DNA from: Cherax quadricarinatus
Taxonomy: Eukaryota; Arthropoda; Malacostraca; Decapoda; Parastacidae
Direction of reading: 5' to 3'
Assembly (NCBI RefSeq): GCF_038502225.1
Contig: NC_091321.1
Span: 36,500,048-36,564,047, forward strand
DNA: 64,000 bases
The notes under the pieces were generated by a model, which worked only from the letters and a program-made list of their open reading frames with translations, ran no database searches and was not told the origin of the DNA. Numbering within the stretch: the stretch's first letter is position 1; every line of letters begins with the position of its first letter. The translations under genes were made by a program, and so were the position numbers. This document shows, in pieces, positions 36,047 through 45,733 of this stretch.

Positions 36047-37393
36047 ATGATAAATTATGTAGAACAGGACGATAATAAACTGTGCACGATTAGGGTCACA
36101 AGTGACATGGTCCTTAGGCAAATAGATAAATTAAAACCTAACGAATCCCCAGGCCCTGATGAACTGTATGCAAGTGTTCTAAAGGAATGTAAAGAGGAGC
36201 TTAGCAAACCTTTGGCTAATCTTTTCAACATATCATTACAAACTGCCATGGTGCCAGATAAGTGGAAAATGGCAAATGTGATACCTATTTTCAAAGCAGG
36301 TGACAGGTCCTTAGCTTCGAACTATAGACCAATAAGCCTAACTTCCATAGTGGGAAAATTTATGGAATCAATAATTGCCGAGGCAGTTCGTAGCCACCTT
36401 GAAAAGCATAAATTAATCAACGAATCTCAGCATGGTTTTACAAAGGAGCGTTCCTGCCTTACGAATTTATTAACTTTTTTCACTAAGGTATTTGAGGAGG
36501 TAGATCATGGTAATGAATATGATATTGTGTACATGGACTTCAGTAAGGCCTTTGACAGGGTCCCACATCAGAGACTATTGAGGAAAATTAAGGCACATGG
36601 AATAGGAGGAGAAATTTTTTCCTGGATAGAGGCATGGTTGACAAATAGGCAGCAGAGAGTTTGCATAAATGGGGAGAAATCAGAGTGGGGAAGCGTCACG
36701 AGCGGTGTTCCACAGGGGTCAGTGTTGGGCCCCCTGCTGTTCACAATCTACATAAACGACATTGATGAGGGCATAAAGAGCGACATCAGCAAGTTTGCCG
36801 ATGACACCACAATAGGCCGTCGAATTCATTCTGACGAGGACATTAGAGCACTCCAGGAAGATTTGAATAGACTGATGCAGTGGTCGGAGAAGTGGCAGAT
36901 GCAGTTTAATATTGACAAATGCAAAGTTCTAAATGTTGGACAGGACAATAACCATGCCACATATAAACTAAATAATGTAGATCTTAATATTACGGATTGC
37001 GAAAAAGATTTAGGACTTCTGGTTAGCAGTAATCTGAAACCAAGACAACAGTGCATAAGTGTTCGCAATAAAGCTAATAGAATCCTTGGCTTCATATCAA
37101 GAAGCATAAATAATAGGAGTCCTCAGGTTGTTCTTCAACTCTATACATCCTTGGTTAGGCCTCATTTAGATTATGCTGCACAGTTTTGGTCACCGTATTA
37201 CAGAATGGATATAAATGCTCTGGAAAACGTACAAAGGAGGATGACAAAGTTGATCCCATGTATCAGAAACCTTCCCTATGAGGATAGACTAAGGGCCCTG
37301 AATCTGCACTCTGCTGCAGTGTTCCTTCGTTCTTATGTTCTTATGTGGTTTGTTTCTCTTGCAAGATCCTGTTCTGCACCATTTCTGTCTTGA
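36047..37393 (+). pseudogene. CR1 ORF2 reverse transcriptase, C-terminus deleted
   Basis: RT motifs in one open frame: NYRPISLTSIVGKFMES, YMDFSKAFDRVPHQRLL (first catalytic Asp), SGVPQGSVLGPLLF and ISKFADDTTIG (FADD). The thumb follows (VRPHLDYAAQFWSPYYRMD). Authentic coding stops near 37313 at the internal deletion, after which the frame passes through the octamer tail into LINE-C sequence. Compare 48802-50151, which has the complete C-terminus. Confidence 0.85.
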
Positions 37394-38098
37394 AAATTAT
37401 TCTGACCAGCCAATTTCTCCCCTTCAAGCACCCTCCTATTCTCAGTCATATCATCCTTGCTTATTTCTCTGATGATGTTTTCAATCACCTGTTTTGCTTT
37501 CTGCCATCTTTTATCATGTGTTCTTCCTTCGCTCTCCTTAAGCCTACGAATAAACATTGGCCTCTCCCTCTCCTTCTCCCATTGCCTTTCCCTTAGTGTC
37601 ACTGGGACCCATTTGTCTATAGCCATTGTCTCCCTTATTTTTTCCTGTAACTTTTGGTGGCATTGTCGTACCTCTGCATGGGACCTGTCACTTTTTCTAC
37701 CTTCTCCATCCTTACTGTTATCCCATCTCCTAATAACTCTCACCCTATATTCCTCTGCCTTGCTTGGTGGACTGATAGGGCCTTAGTGTAAAACTTGTCT
37801 CCTTCCCTTCTGCTGGGCTCCTTGTTTAGTAGGGGTGTGCCTTCTTCAGGTGCCATGCCCCTGTAACTCGCTTTAGCATATTTACCTCGTATTTTAGGGA
37901 CTGTATCCTGGCTTCAGTGGCTTTAGCTTGTGACTCCCGGATCTTCTTTTCCTCTATCCTCTTCTCCATATTTGTAGAAAGCTCACCTAGTTTGGTCTCC
38001 CACTCTTATTCCATCCTTTTACATTGCTATTCCATCCATTCTCCCAGGACCATCTTCCTCTTATCCCTGAGCCGTCGCCTTCACCTCTGAGCCCCCAA
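37347..38098 (-). mobile_element. LINE-C copy 1b: ORF1-like region and 5' end
   Basis: Minus strand 37743-37333 is open and encodes a highly charged protein (RQCHQKLQEKIRETMAIDKW, RRLKESEGRTHDKRWQKAKQ). The same region is present at 54820-55370 in copy 4. No known domain was recognised. The 5' end at about 38098 meets 'acacacatgtgtgtgcatg', the start of the next (TG)n tract. Confidence 0.7.
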
Positions 38099-38134
38099 GC
38101 ACACACATGTGTGTGCATGTATGTGTGCATGTGC

Positions 38135-38166
<32 letters not shown>
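38099..38166. repeat. (TG)n microsatellite between LINE-C copies 1b and 2
   Basis: TG-rich tract with a few 'catg' interruptions. It abuts the 5' end of one LINE-C copy and the 3' end of the next. Confidence 0.95.
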
Positions 38167-40676
38167 ACTCACCTATTTGTACTCACCTATTTGTGGTTGC
38201 AGGGGTCGAGTCATAGCTCCTGGCCCCGCCTCTTCGCTGATTGCTACTAAGTCCTCTCTCTCCCTGCCCCATGAGCTCGATCATACCTCGCCTTCAAACT
38301 ATGTATAGTTCCCGCCTCCACTACGTCACTTTCTAGGCTATTCCACGGTCTGACTACTCTATGATTGAAGAAATACTTCCTAACATCCCTTTGATTCATC
38401 TGAGTCTTCAACTTCCAATTGTGACCTCTTGTGTCTGTGTCCCATCTCTGGAACATCCCGTCTTTGTCCACCTTGTCTATTCCGCGCAGTATTTTATATG
38501 TCGTTATCATGTCTCCCCTGACCCTCCTGTCCTCCAGTGTCGTCAGGCCGATTTCCCTCAACCTTTCTTCGTAGGACAATCCCCGTAGCTCTGGGACTAT
38601 CCTTGTTGCAAACCTTTGCACTTTCTCTAATTTCCTGACGTAAATGGTATACAGAGTCTTGAACGAATCCTTACTGAAGTATCGGAACGATATCCGTAGG
38701 TTTGCCAGGCGCCCGTATGCTGCAGCAGTTATCTGATTGATGTGCGCCTCAGGAGATATGCTCGGTGTTATACTCACCCCCAGAATTTTTTCCTTGAGTG
38801 AGGTTTGCAGTCTTTGGCCATCTAAACTATATTGTGTCTGCAGTCTTCTTTGCCCTTCCCCAATCTTCATGACTTTGCATTTGGCAGGGTTAAACTCAAG
38901 GAGCCAGTTGCTGGACCAGGCTTGTAGCCTGTCCAGGTCTCTTTGTAGTCCTGCCTGATTCTTCTCATTAACTTCACATTATCTGCAAACAAGGACACTT
39001 TTGAGTCTATCCCTTCCGTTATGTCGTTCACATATACCAAGAACAGCACAGGTCGTATGACTGACCCCTGTGGAACCCCGCTTGTCACAAGCGCCCACTC
39101 TGACACCTCGTCACGTACCATGACTCGTTGTTGCCTCCCTGTCAGGTATTCTCTGATCCATTGCAGTGCCTTTCCTGTTATGTGTGCCTGATCCTCTAGC
39201 TTTTGCAGTAACCTCTTGTGAGGAACTGTGTCGAAGGCCTTTTTGCAGTCCAAAAAAGTGCAGTCGACCCACCCCTCTCTCTCTTTCTTACTTCTGTCAC
39301 CTTGTCATAAAACTTTAGTAGGTTTGTGACACAGGATTTTCCTTCCCTGAAACCGTGCTGGTTGTCAATTATTCACTTCTTTCTTTCCAGGTGCTCCACC
39401 ACTCTCCTCCTGATGATCTTCTCCATGACCTTGCATACTATACACGTTAGTGATACAGATCTGTAGTTTAGTGCCTCATGTCTGTCTCCCTTTTTAAAAA
39501 TTGGGACTACATTTGCCATCTTCCATACCTCAGGGAGTTGCCCAGTTTCAAATGATGTGTTGAAGATCTTTGTTAATGGCACACACAATATCTCTGCTCC
39601 CTCTTTAAGGACCCACGGAGAGATATCTGGTCCCACCGCCTTTGAGGTGTCAAGTTCGCATAGCAGCTTCTTCACTTCCTTGGTTATATGTACCTCATCC
39701 AGCACTTGCTGGTGTTCCACCCTGTTCTGATTTCCTGGAGTCCTACTGGTTTCCACTGTAAATACTTCTTTAAATCTCGTGTTGAGCTCCTGACATACCT
39801 CTCGGTCGTTTCTTGTGAATTCCCCATCACCCTTCCTCAGTCTGATTACCTGGTCCTTGACTGTTGTTTTCCTCCTGATGTGGTTGTACAACAGCTTCGG
39901 GTCAGTCTTGACTTTCGATGCTATGTCATTTTCATATTGTCGCTGAGCCTCCCTTCTTATCTGTGCATATTCGTTTCTGGCTCTTCGGCTAATCTCTTTA
40001 TCTTCCTGAGTTCTCTGTCTTCTTTACCTTTCCCATTCTCTAGTACACCTAGTTTTTGCCTCCCTACACCTTTGAGTGAACCAAGGACTCGTTCTGTTCT
40101 TCCCATTATTTCTGTTTCCCTTGGGAACAAACCTCTCCTCTGCCTCCTTGCATTTTGTTGCCACATAGTCCATCATTTCTTGTACTGGTTTTCCTGTCAG
40201 TTCCCTCTCCCACTGAATGTTTTGAAGGAAGTTCCTCATGCCTGAGTAGTTCCTCCTTTTGTAGTTTGGTTTTCCCACCCTATTCCTGCTACCCTCTCCA
40301 CTTGGAGCTCAACTATGTAATCGAAGCACAGAACCACATGATCACTAGCTCCCAGGGGCCTTTCATACAAGATATCCTCGATGTCTGAACTACTCAAGGT
40401 GAATACAAGGTCCAGTCTTGCTGGTTCATCTTCTCCTCTCTCTCTGGTAGTGTCTTTAACATGTTGATGCATGAGGTTTTCCAGTACTATATCCATCATC
40501 TTGGCTCTCCATGTTTCGGGACCCCCATGGGGCTCCAGGTTTTCCCAGTCAATCTCCTTGTGATTGAAATCACCCATAACTAGTAACTTTGCTCCCCCCC
40601 CATGTGTGCTGCTCTCCTGGCCACCTCGGCTAGTGTGTCGACCATGGCTCTGTTGCTCTCATCGTATTCTTCTCTT

Positions 40677-40677
<1 letters not shown>
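38167..40677 (-). mobile_element. LINE-C copy 2: 3' UTR, RT and endonuclease C-terminal part
   Basis: Open minus-strand pieces are 40577-40236 (MGDFNHKEIDWENLEPHGGP and ASDHVVLCFDY, the endonuclease), 39891-39373 (linker/RT: WKMANVVPIFKKGDRHEALN), 39253-38867 (CKKAFDTVPHKRLLQKLED, SGVPQGSVIRPVLFLVYVND, SLFADNVKLM) and 38870-38247 (RT C-terminal region, INQITAAAYGRLANLRISF). The catalytic FADD reads FADN. The 3' end has two 'tactcacctatttg' units next to (TG)n. The copy is 5'-truncated within the endonuclease and abuts (TG)n there too. Likely CR1/Jockey-like. Confidence 0.88.
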
Positions 40678-40756
<79 letters not shown>

Positions 40757-40757
40757 T
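40678..40757. repeat. (TG)n microsatellite at the 5' edge of LINE-C copy 2
   Basis: About 75 bp of TG starting exactly where LINE-C copy 2 stops. Confidence 0.97.
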
Positions 40758-41100
40758 TCTCTCACCTTTTTCTTTGCAAGAGATTGAGTCATATTCCCTT
40801 GTCCTGCCTCTCAATTCATCAGGTTTAACCAATTTCCGGTTCCTGGGGCTGCTCGTACTATTCTTTAATCTTCATATATTTACCCAAACCACCAAGATGC
40901 TCCCTAATACTCCTATAGCTCATCTGCGTCTCTTGTGCCCCTGTCTCCCTCTACTCATTCCTTATAAAGCCTCTTCCTATCCATTACCTAATCCTCCAAG
41001 AATTCTTCAGATCTTGCCGTCCTCTCGCATATTGTGAATGAGTTTGAATTACCTAAATCTTCCCTCGCATTCTTTTTCCCATATGTTTCTGTGCTAATCT
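40758..41100 (-). mobile_element. Old LINE-C-like 3' end
   Basis: 'ctcacctttttctttgcaag', then 'gattgagtcat' and 'cctgcctctcaattcat', align loosely with the LINE-C 3' UTR order ('ctcacctatttgt', 'gtcgagtcatagctcctg', 'cgcctcttcgctgattgct'). The match decays to the right. It also abuts (TG)n on its left. Diverged, hence the lower confidence. Confidence 0.45.
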
Positions 41101-41785
41101 CCTTGCAAATCTTTGGTTCTTCTCTAATCAGGTATCCCAGTGTATCACATAACACCACCGCTCAGGAATACTTGAATCCATGAAATATTGATGTAACTAA
41201 ACTATTAGAGTATATATTGATGAGGTCCCCAGGTAGTGTTATTAATATTCACAATGAGTTCTGATGATGGTTGAGGTCACTCCGCCTATGTACAGTCCAC
41301 GACATTTACTGAAAGAAAAAAAAATCGGGAGGAGTGGACTGATGGAGCCACTCGTGACAAGAAGTTTACTTAGATAAATGTTCTGACTGTGAAGGTTCCT
41401 TGACTCAAGTTATTAAAGTTATCCTCCCCTTTCTTGGATCACAGCCAATCCTCTCAATAACAGACTATTTCACTGTAGTTAAGACAGTCATATGGGTGAC
41501 TGTTTAACGAGTATTTTAAACATTGATTCTCTGACATGGCTTTACTGCGCTGGGTGGCTTCTCGGGTTTTGTTCCCGTGTCAAGCAGTTTTCATGGACTT
41601 TACCTTATATTTCCTTAATTGGTGTTGTGGAATGATATAATTGATGATTTCTTATTGACAGACTATTTAACCTAACTAAATCTAACCTAAATAACGGAAA
41701 TCGATAATTTTGCAGAAGTATGTAACCCCCCTCCCCCCACTCCCAATGAGTTTGATTCCTCCTCACATGTAATTATCTTAGATTT
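41101..41785. other. Unique sequence upstream of the GMC exon; nothing recognised
   Basis: No coding domain or dispersed repeat was recognised. It may be intron or 5' flanking sequence of the GMC gene. Confidence 0.5.
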
Positions 41786-41889
41786 TTAACCAGGAGGATT
41801 AGCCCAGCATTTCCTCCTATGTTGGGGATCTAACCATGTACACTCATTGTGCCCGGCAAGAGCGTTACCAACCAAGCCACGCGACACTT
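41786..41889 (-). mobile_element. Short tRNA-like SINE remnant
   Basis: On the minus strand 'gcgtggcttggttggtaacg' resembles an A-box region and 'ggttagatcccc' a B box. The body ends in 'ggctaatcctcctggttaaa', like the 3' end of the SINE at 1596-1862 (which has 'gactaaccctccggggttaa'). The central body is deleted. It ends about 38 bp before the exon acceptor at 41927. Confidence 0.6.
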
Positions 41890-41910
41890 ACAACACTAAC
41901 AGAAGGCAAA

Positions 41911-41927
41911 CTTATCTTGTTTTTCAG
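41911..41927 (+). promoter_or_regulatory. Putative 3' splice site before the first visible GMC exon
   Basis: 'cttatcttgtttttcag' is a pyrimidine-rich tract ending in AG, 58 bp before the start codon. If it is used, there is at least one upstream non-coding exon outside the recognised sequence. Confidence 0.5.
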
Positions 41928-41985
41928 GTTGCAGACTCTTGATCTGGTTGGATCATCATATGAGAGGTGTGTGTAGTGAGGCAGG

Positions 41986-42121
41986 ATGCGTCGGCCAGCC
42001 ACCCTGGTCATCACTCAGTCACTGGTCAGGTTCTTGGTGCTCTTCATGCTAAAGGGCAACATAGATCAGGATAACTATGACGACTCTGCTCACCTCCTGC
42101 CTCAGTACGACTTCATTGTTG
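41986..42121 (+). CDS. GMC oxidoreductase, first coding exon (exon may begin at 41928)
   Basis: ATG at 41986 is preceded in frame by TAG TGA (41974-41979), so it is the first possible start in this exon. It encodes 45 residues: a basic start (MRRP), a hydrophobic stretch LVRFLVLFMLKG that could be a weak signal peptide, an acidic linker, and QYDFIV at the end. YDFIV is the beta strand that opens the Rossmann FAD-binding fold of GMC oxidoreductases (glucose dehydrogenase, choline dehydrogenase and relatives). The exon ends in phase 1 (one G) at donor G|GTCAGT (42122). Joining to the exon at 48168 recreates the second Val and continues straight into the GxGxxG loop, which is strong evidence for both exons. 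Substrate cannot be predicted from this N-terminal part. Confidence 0.85.
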
Positions 42122-42127
42122 GTCAGT
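42122..42127 (+). promoter_or_regulatory. 5' splice site of the 6-kb intron
   Basis: 'gtcagt' after the G of a split Val codon. The donor is acceptable (GTcAGT), with matching phase at the acceptor 48167/48168. Confidence 0.8.
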
Positions 42128-42206
42128 ATGTAAAAATATTAATTTTGATTTCTACAAGCACATGATACAACATGTACAGACCTAACTGACAATGATTATA
42201 CTGTAC

Positions 42207-42350
42207 AGAAAATCCTGTCCCCAGGATGCGACCCAAACCAGTCGACTAACACCCAGGTACCTACCTACTACTAGGTGAACAGGGACAGCAGGTTTAAGGA
42301 AACACGCTAAATGTTTCCACCCGTACAGGGGATCGAACCACGGACTGTAC
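42207..42350 (-). mobile_element. SINE copy in the GMC intron
   Basis: 'cccaggatgcgacccaaacc', 'agtcgactaacacccaggta' and, at its head, 'ggggatcgaaccac' (inverse B box ggttcgatcccc) match the SINE at 1596-1862. The A-box end is missing, so it is 5'-truncated. Confidence 0.8.
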
Positions 42351-42440
42351 AATGTCACATTATTTGCATAAGTGTTCATTTATCTAACATTATGTAAGAG
42401 TTCCCCATCTTGATCCTCGCATCAAACTTTCAGTATAGTG

Positions 42441-45400
42441 TGACCTTGTTCTTCAGTGAGGATATAACTGAAGCTTGTTCTTCAGAGAGGATATAACTGA
42501 AGCTTGTTCTTCAGTGAGGATATGACTGAAGATTGTTCTTCAGTGAGGATATAACTGAAGCTTGTTCTTCAGTGAGGATATAACTGAAGCTTGTTCTTCA
42601 GTGAGGATATAACTGAAGCTTGTTCTTCAGAGAGGATATAACTGAAGCTTGTTCTTCAGTGAGGATATGACTGAAGCTTGTTCTTCAGTGAGGATATAAC
42701 TGAAGCTTGTTCTTCAGTGAGGATATAACTGAAGCTTGTTCTTCAGTGAGGATATAACTGAAGCTTGTTCTTCAGTGAGGATATAACTGAAGCTTGTTCT
42801 TCAGTGAGGATATAACTGAAGCTTGTTCTTCAGTGAGGATATAACTGAAGCTTGTTCTTCAGAGAGGATATAACTGAAGCTTGTTCTTCAGTGAGGATAT
42901 GACTGAAGCTTGTTCTTCAGTGAGGATATAACTGAAGCTTGTTCTTCAGAGAGGATATAACTGAAGCTTGTTCTTCAGAGAGGATATAACTGAAGCTTGT
43001 TCTTCAGTGAGGATATAACTGAAGCTTGTTCTTCAGTGAGGATATGACTGAAGCTTGTTCTTCAGTGAGGATATAACTGAAGCTTGTTCTTCAGTGAGGA
43101 TATAACTGAAGCTTGTTCTTCAGTGAGGATATAACTGAAGCTTGTTCTTCAGTGAGGATATGACTGAAGCTTGTTCTTCAGTGAGGATATAACTGAAGCT
43201 TGTTCTTCAGAGAGGATATAACTGAAGCTTGTTCTTCAGAGAGGATATAACTGAAGCTTGTTTTTCAGTGAGGATATAACTGAAGCTTGTTCTTCAGTGA
43301 GGATATGACTGAAGCTTGTTCTTCAGTGAGGATATAACTGAAGGTTGTTCTTCAGTGAGGATATGACTGAAGCTTGTTCTTCAGTGAGGATATAACTGAA
43401 GCTTGTTCTTCAGTGAGGATATGACTGAAGCTTGTTCTTCAGTGAGGATATAACTGAAGCTTGTTCTTCAGTGAGGATATGACTGAAGCTTGTTCTTCAG
43501 AGAGGATATAACTGAAGCTTGTTCTTCAGAGAGGATATAACTGAAGCTTGTTCTTCAGAGAGGATATAACTGAAGCTTGTTCTTCAGTGAGGATATAACT
43601 GAAGCTTGTTCTTCAGAGAGGATATAACTGAAGCTTGTTCTTCAGTGAGGATATAACTGAAGCTTGTTCTTCAGTGAGGATATAACTGAAGCTTGTTCTT
43701 CAGTGAGGATATGACTGAAGCTTGTTCTTCAGTGAGGATATAACTGAAGCTTGTTCTTCAGTGAGGATATGACTGAAGCTTGTTCTTCAGTGAGGATATA
43801 ACTGAAGCTTGTTCTTCAGAGAGGATATAACTGAAGCTTGTTCTTCAGTGAGGATATAACTGAAGCTTGTTCTTCAGTGAGGATATAACTGAAGCTTGTT
43901 CTTCAGTGAGGATATAACTGAAGCTTGTTCTTCGGAGAGGATATAACTGAAGCTTGTTCTTCAGAGAGGATATAACTGAAGCTTGTTCTTCAGTGAGGAT
44001 ATAACTGAAGCTTGTTCTTCAGTGAGGATATAACTGAAGCTTGTTCTTCAGTGAGGATATAACTGAAGCTTGTTCTTCAGTGAGGATATAACTGAAGCTT
44101 GTTCTTCAGTGAGGATATAACTGAAGCTTGTTCTTCAGTGAGGATATAACTGAAGCTTGTTCTTCAGTGAGGATATAACTGAAGCTTGTTCTTCAGTGAG
44201 GATATAACTGAAGCTTGTTCTTCAGAGAGGATATAACTGAAGCTTGTTCTTCAGAGAGGATATAACTGAAGCTTGTTCTTCAGTGAGGATATAACTGAAG
44301 CTTGTTCTTCAGTGAGGATATAACTGAAGCTTGTTCTTCAGAGAGGATATAACTGAAGCTTGTTCTTCAGAGAGGATATAACTGAAGCTTGTTTTTCAGT
44401 GAGGATATAACTGAAGCTTGTTCTTCAGTGAGGATATGACTGAAGCTTGTTCTTCAGTGAGGATATAACTGAAGGTTGTTCTTCAGTGAGGATATGACTG
44501 AAGCTTGTTCTTCAGTGAGGATATAACTGAAGCTTGTTCTTCAGTGAGGATATGACTGAAGCTTGTTCTTCAGTGAGGATATAACTGAAGCTTGTTCTTC
44601 AGTGAGGATATGACTGAAGCTTGTTCTTCAGAGAGGATATAACTGAAGCTTGTTCTTCAGAGAGGATATAACTGAAGCTTGTTCTTCAGAGAGGATATAA
44701 CTGAAGCTTGTTCTTCAGTGAGGATATAACTGAAGCTTGTTCTTCAGAGAGGATATAACTGAAGCTTGTTCTTCAGTGAGGATATAACTGAAGCTTGTTC
44801 TTCAGTGAGGATATAACTGAAGCTTGTTCTTCAGTGAGGATATGACTGAAGCTTGTTCTTCAGTGAGGATATAACTGAAGCTTGTTCTTCAGTGAGGATA
44901 TGACTGAAGCTTGTTCTTCAGTGAGGATATAACTGAAGCTTGTTCTTCAGAGAGGATATAACTGAAGCTTGTTCTTCAGTGAGGATATAACTGAAGCTTG
45001 TTCTTCAGTGAGGATATAACTGAAGCTTGTTCTTCAGTGAGGATATAACTGAAGCTTGTTCTTCAGAGAGGATATAACTGAAGCTTGTTCTTCAGAGAGG
45101 ATATAACTGAAGCTTGTTCTTCAGTGAGGATATAACTGAAGCTTGTTCTTCAGTGAGGATATAACTGAAGCTTGTTCTTCAGTGAGGATATAACTGAAGC
45201 TTGTTCTTCAGTGAGGATATAACTGAAGCTTGTTCTTCAGTGAGGATATAACTGAAGCTTGTTCTTCAGTGAGGATATAACTGAAGCTTGTTCTTCAGTG
45301 AGGATATAACTGAAGCTTGTTCTTCAGTGAGGATATAACTGAAGCTTGTTCTTCAGAGAGGATATAACTGAAGCTTGTTCTTCAGAGAGGATATAACTGA

Positions 45401-45733
45401 AGCTTGTTCTTCAGTGAGGATATAACTGAAGCTTGTTCTTCAGTGAGGATATAACTGAAGCTTGTTCTTCAGAGAGGATATAACTGAAGCTTGTTCTTCA
45501 GAGAGGATATAACTGAAGCTTGTTCTTCAGTGAGGATATAACTGAAGCTTGTTCTTCAGTGAGGATATAACTGAAGCTTGTTCTTCAGAGAGGATATAAC
45601 TGAAGCTTGTTCTTCAGAGAGGATATAACTGAAGCTTGTTCTTCAGAGAGGATATAACTGAAGCTTGTTCTTCAGTGAGGATAAAACTGAAGCTTGTTCT
45701 TCAGTGAGGATATAACTGAAGCTTGTTCTTCAG
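42441..45733. repeat. 29-bp minisatellite, about 113 copies, in the GMC intron
   Basis: The unit contains 'ttgttcttcagtgaggata' and 'taactgaagc'. Variation is nearly confined to two sites (agtgagg/agagagg and ataact/atgact). A 1131-bp higher-order repeat (39 units) is visible from rare variants: 'gtttttcag' occurs at 43260 and again at 44391, each followed by the same order of variants. Every unit carries 'ttgttcttcag', identical to the functional acceptor at 48157-48167. The first unit begins 'tgaccttgttcttcagt', a string it shares with the second array. Confidence 0.97.

Larger units (their letters stand above)
33700..37346 (+). mobile_element. LINE-A, CR1-like retrotransposon nested in LINE-C
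   Basis: The element has an ORF1 with an esterase-type domain and an ORF2 with endonuclease and RT. The 3' end has an internal deletion: coding stops at LRALNLHS near 37313 and jumps to the terminal 'ttcttatgttcttatg' octamer tail. Octamer tails and an esterase in ORF1 are known features of CR1-group LINEs. LINE-C ORF1 sequence resumes at 37347. Several frameshifts and a stop indicate a dead copy. Confidence 0.85.
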
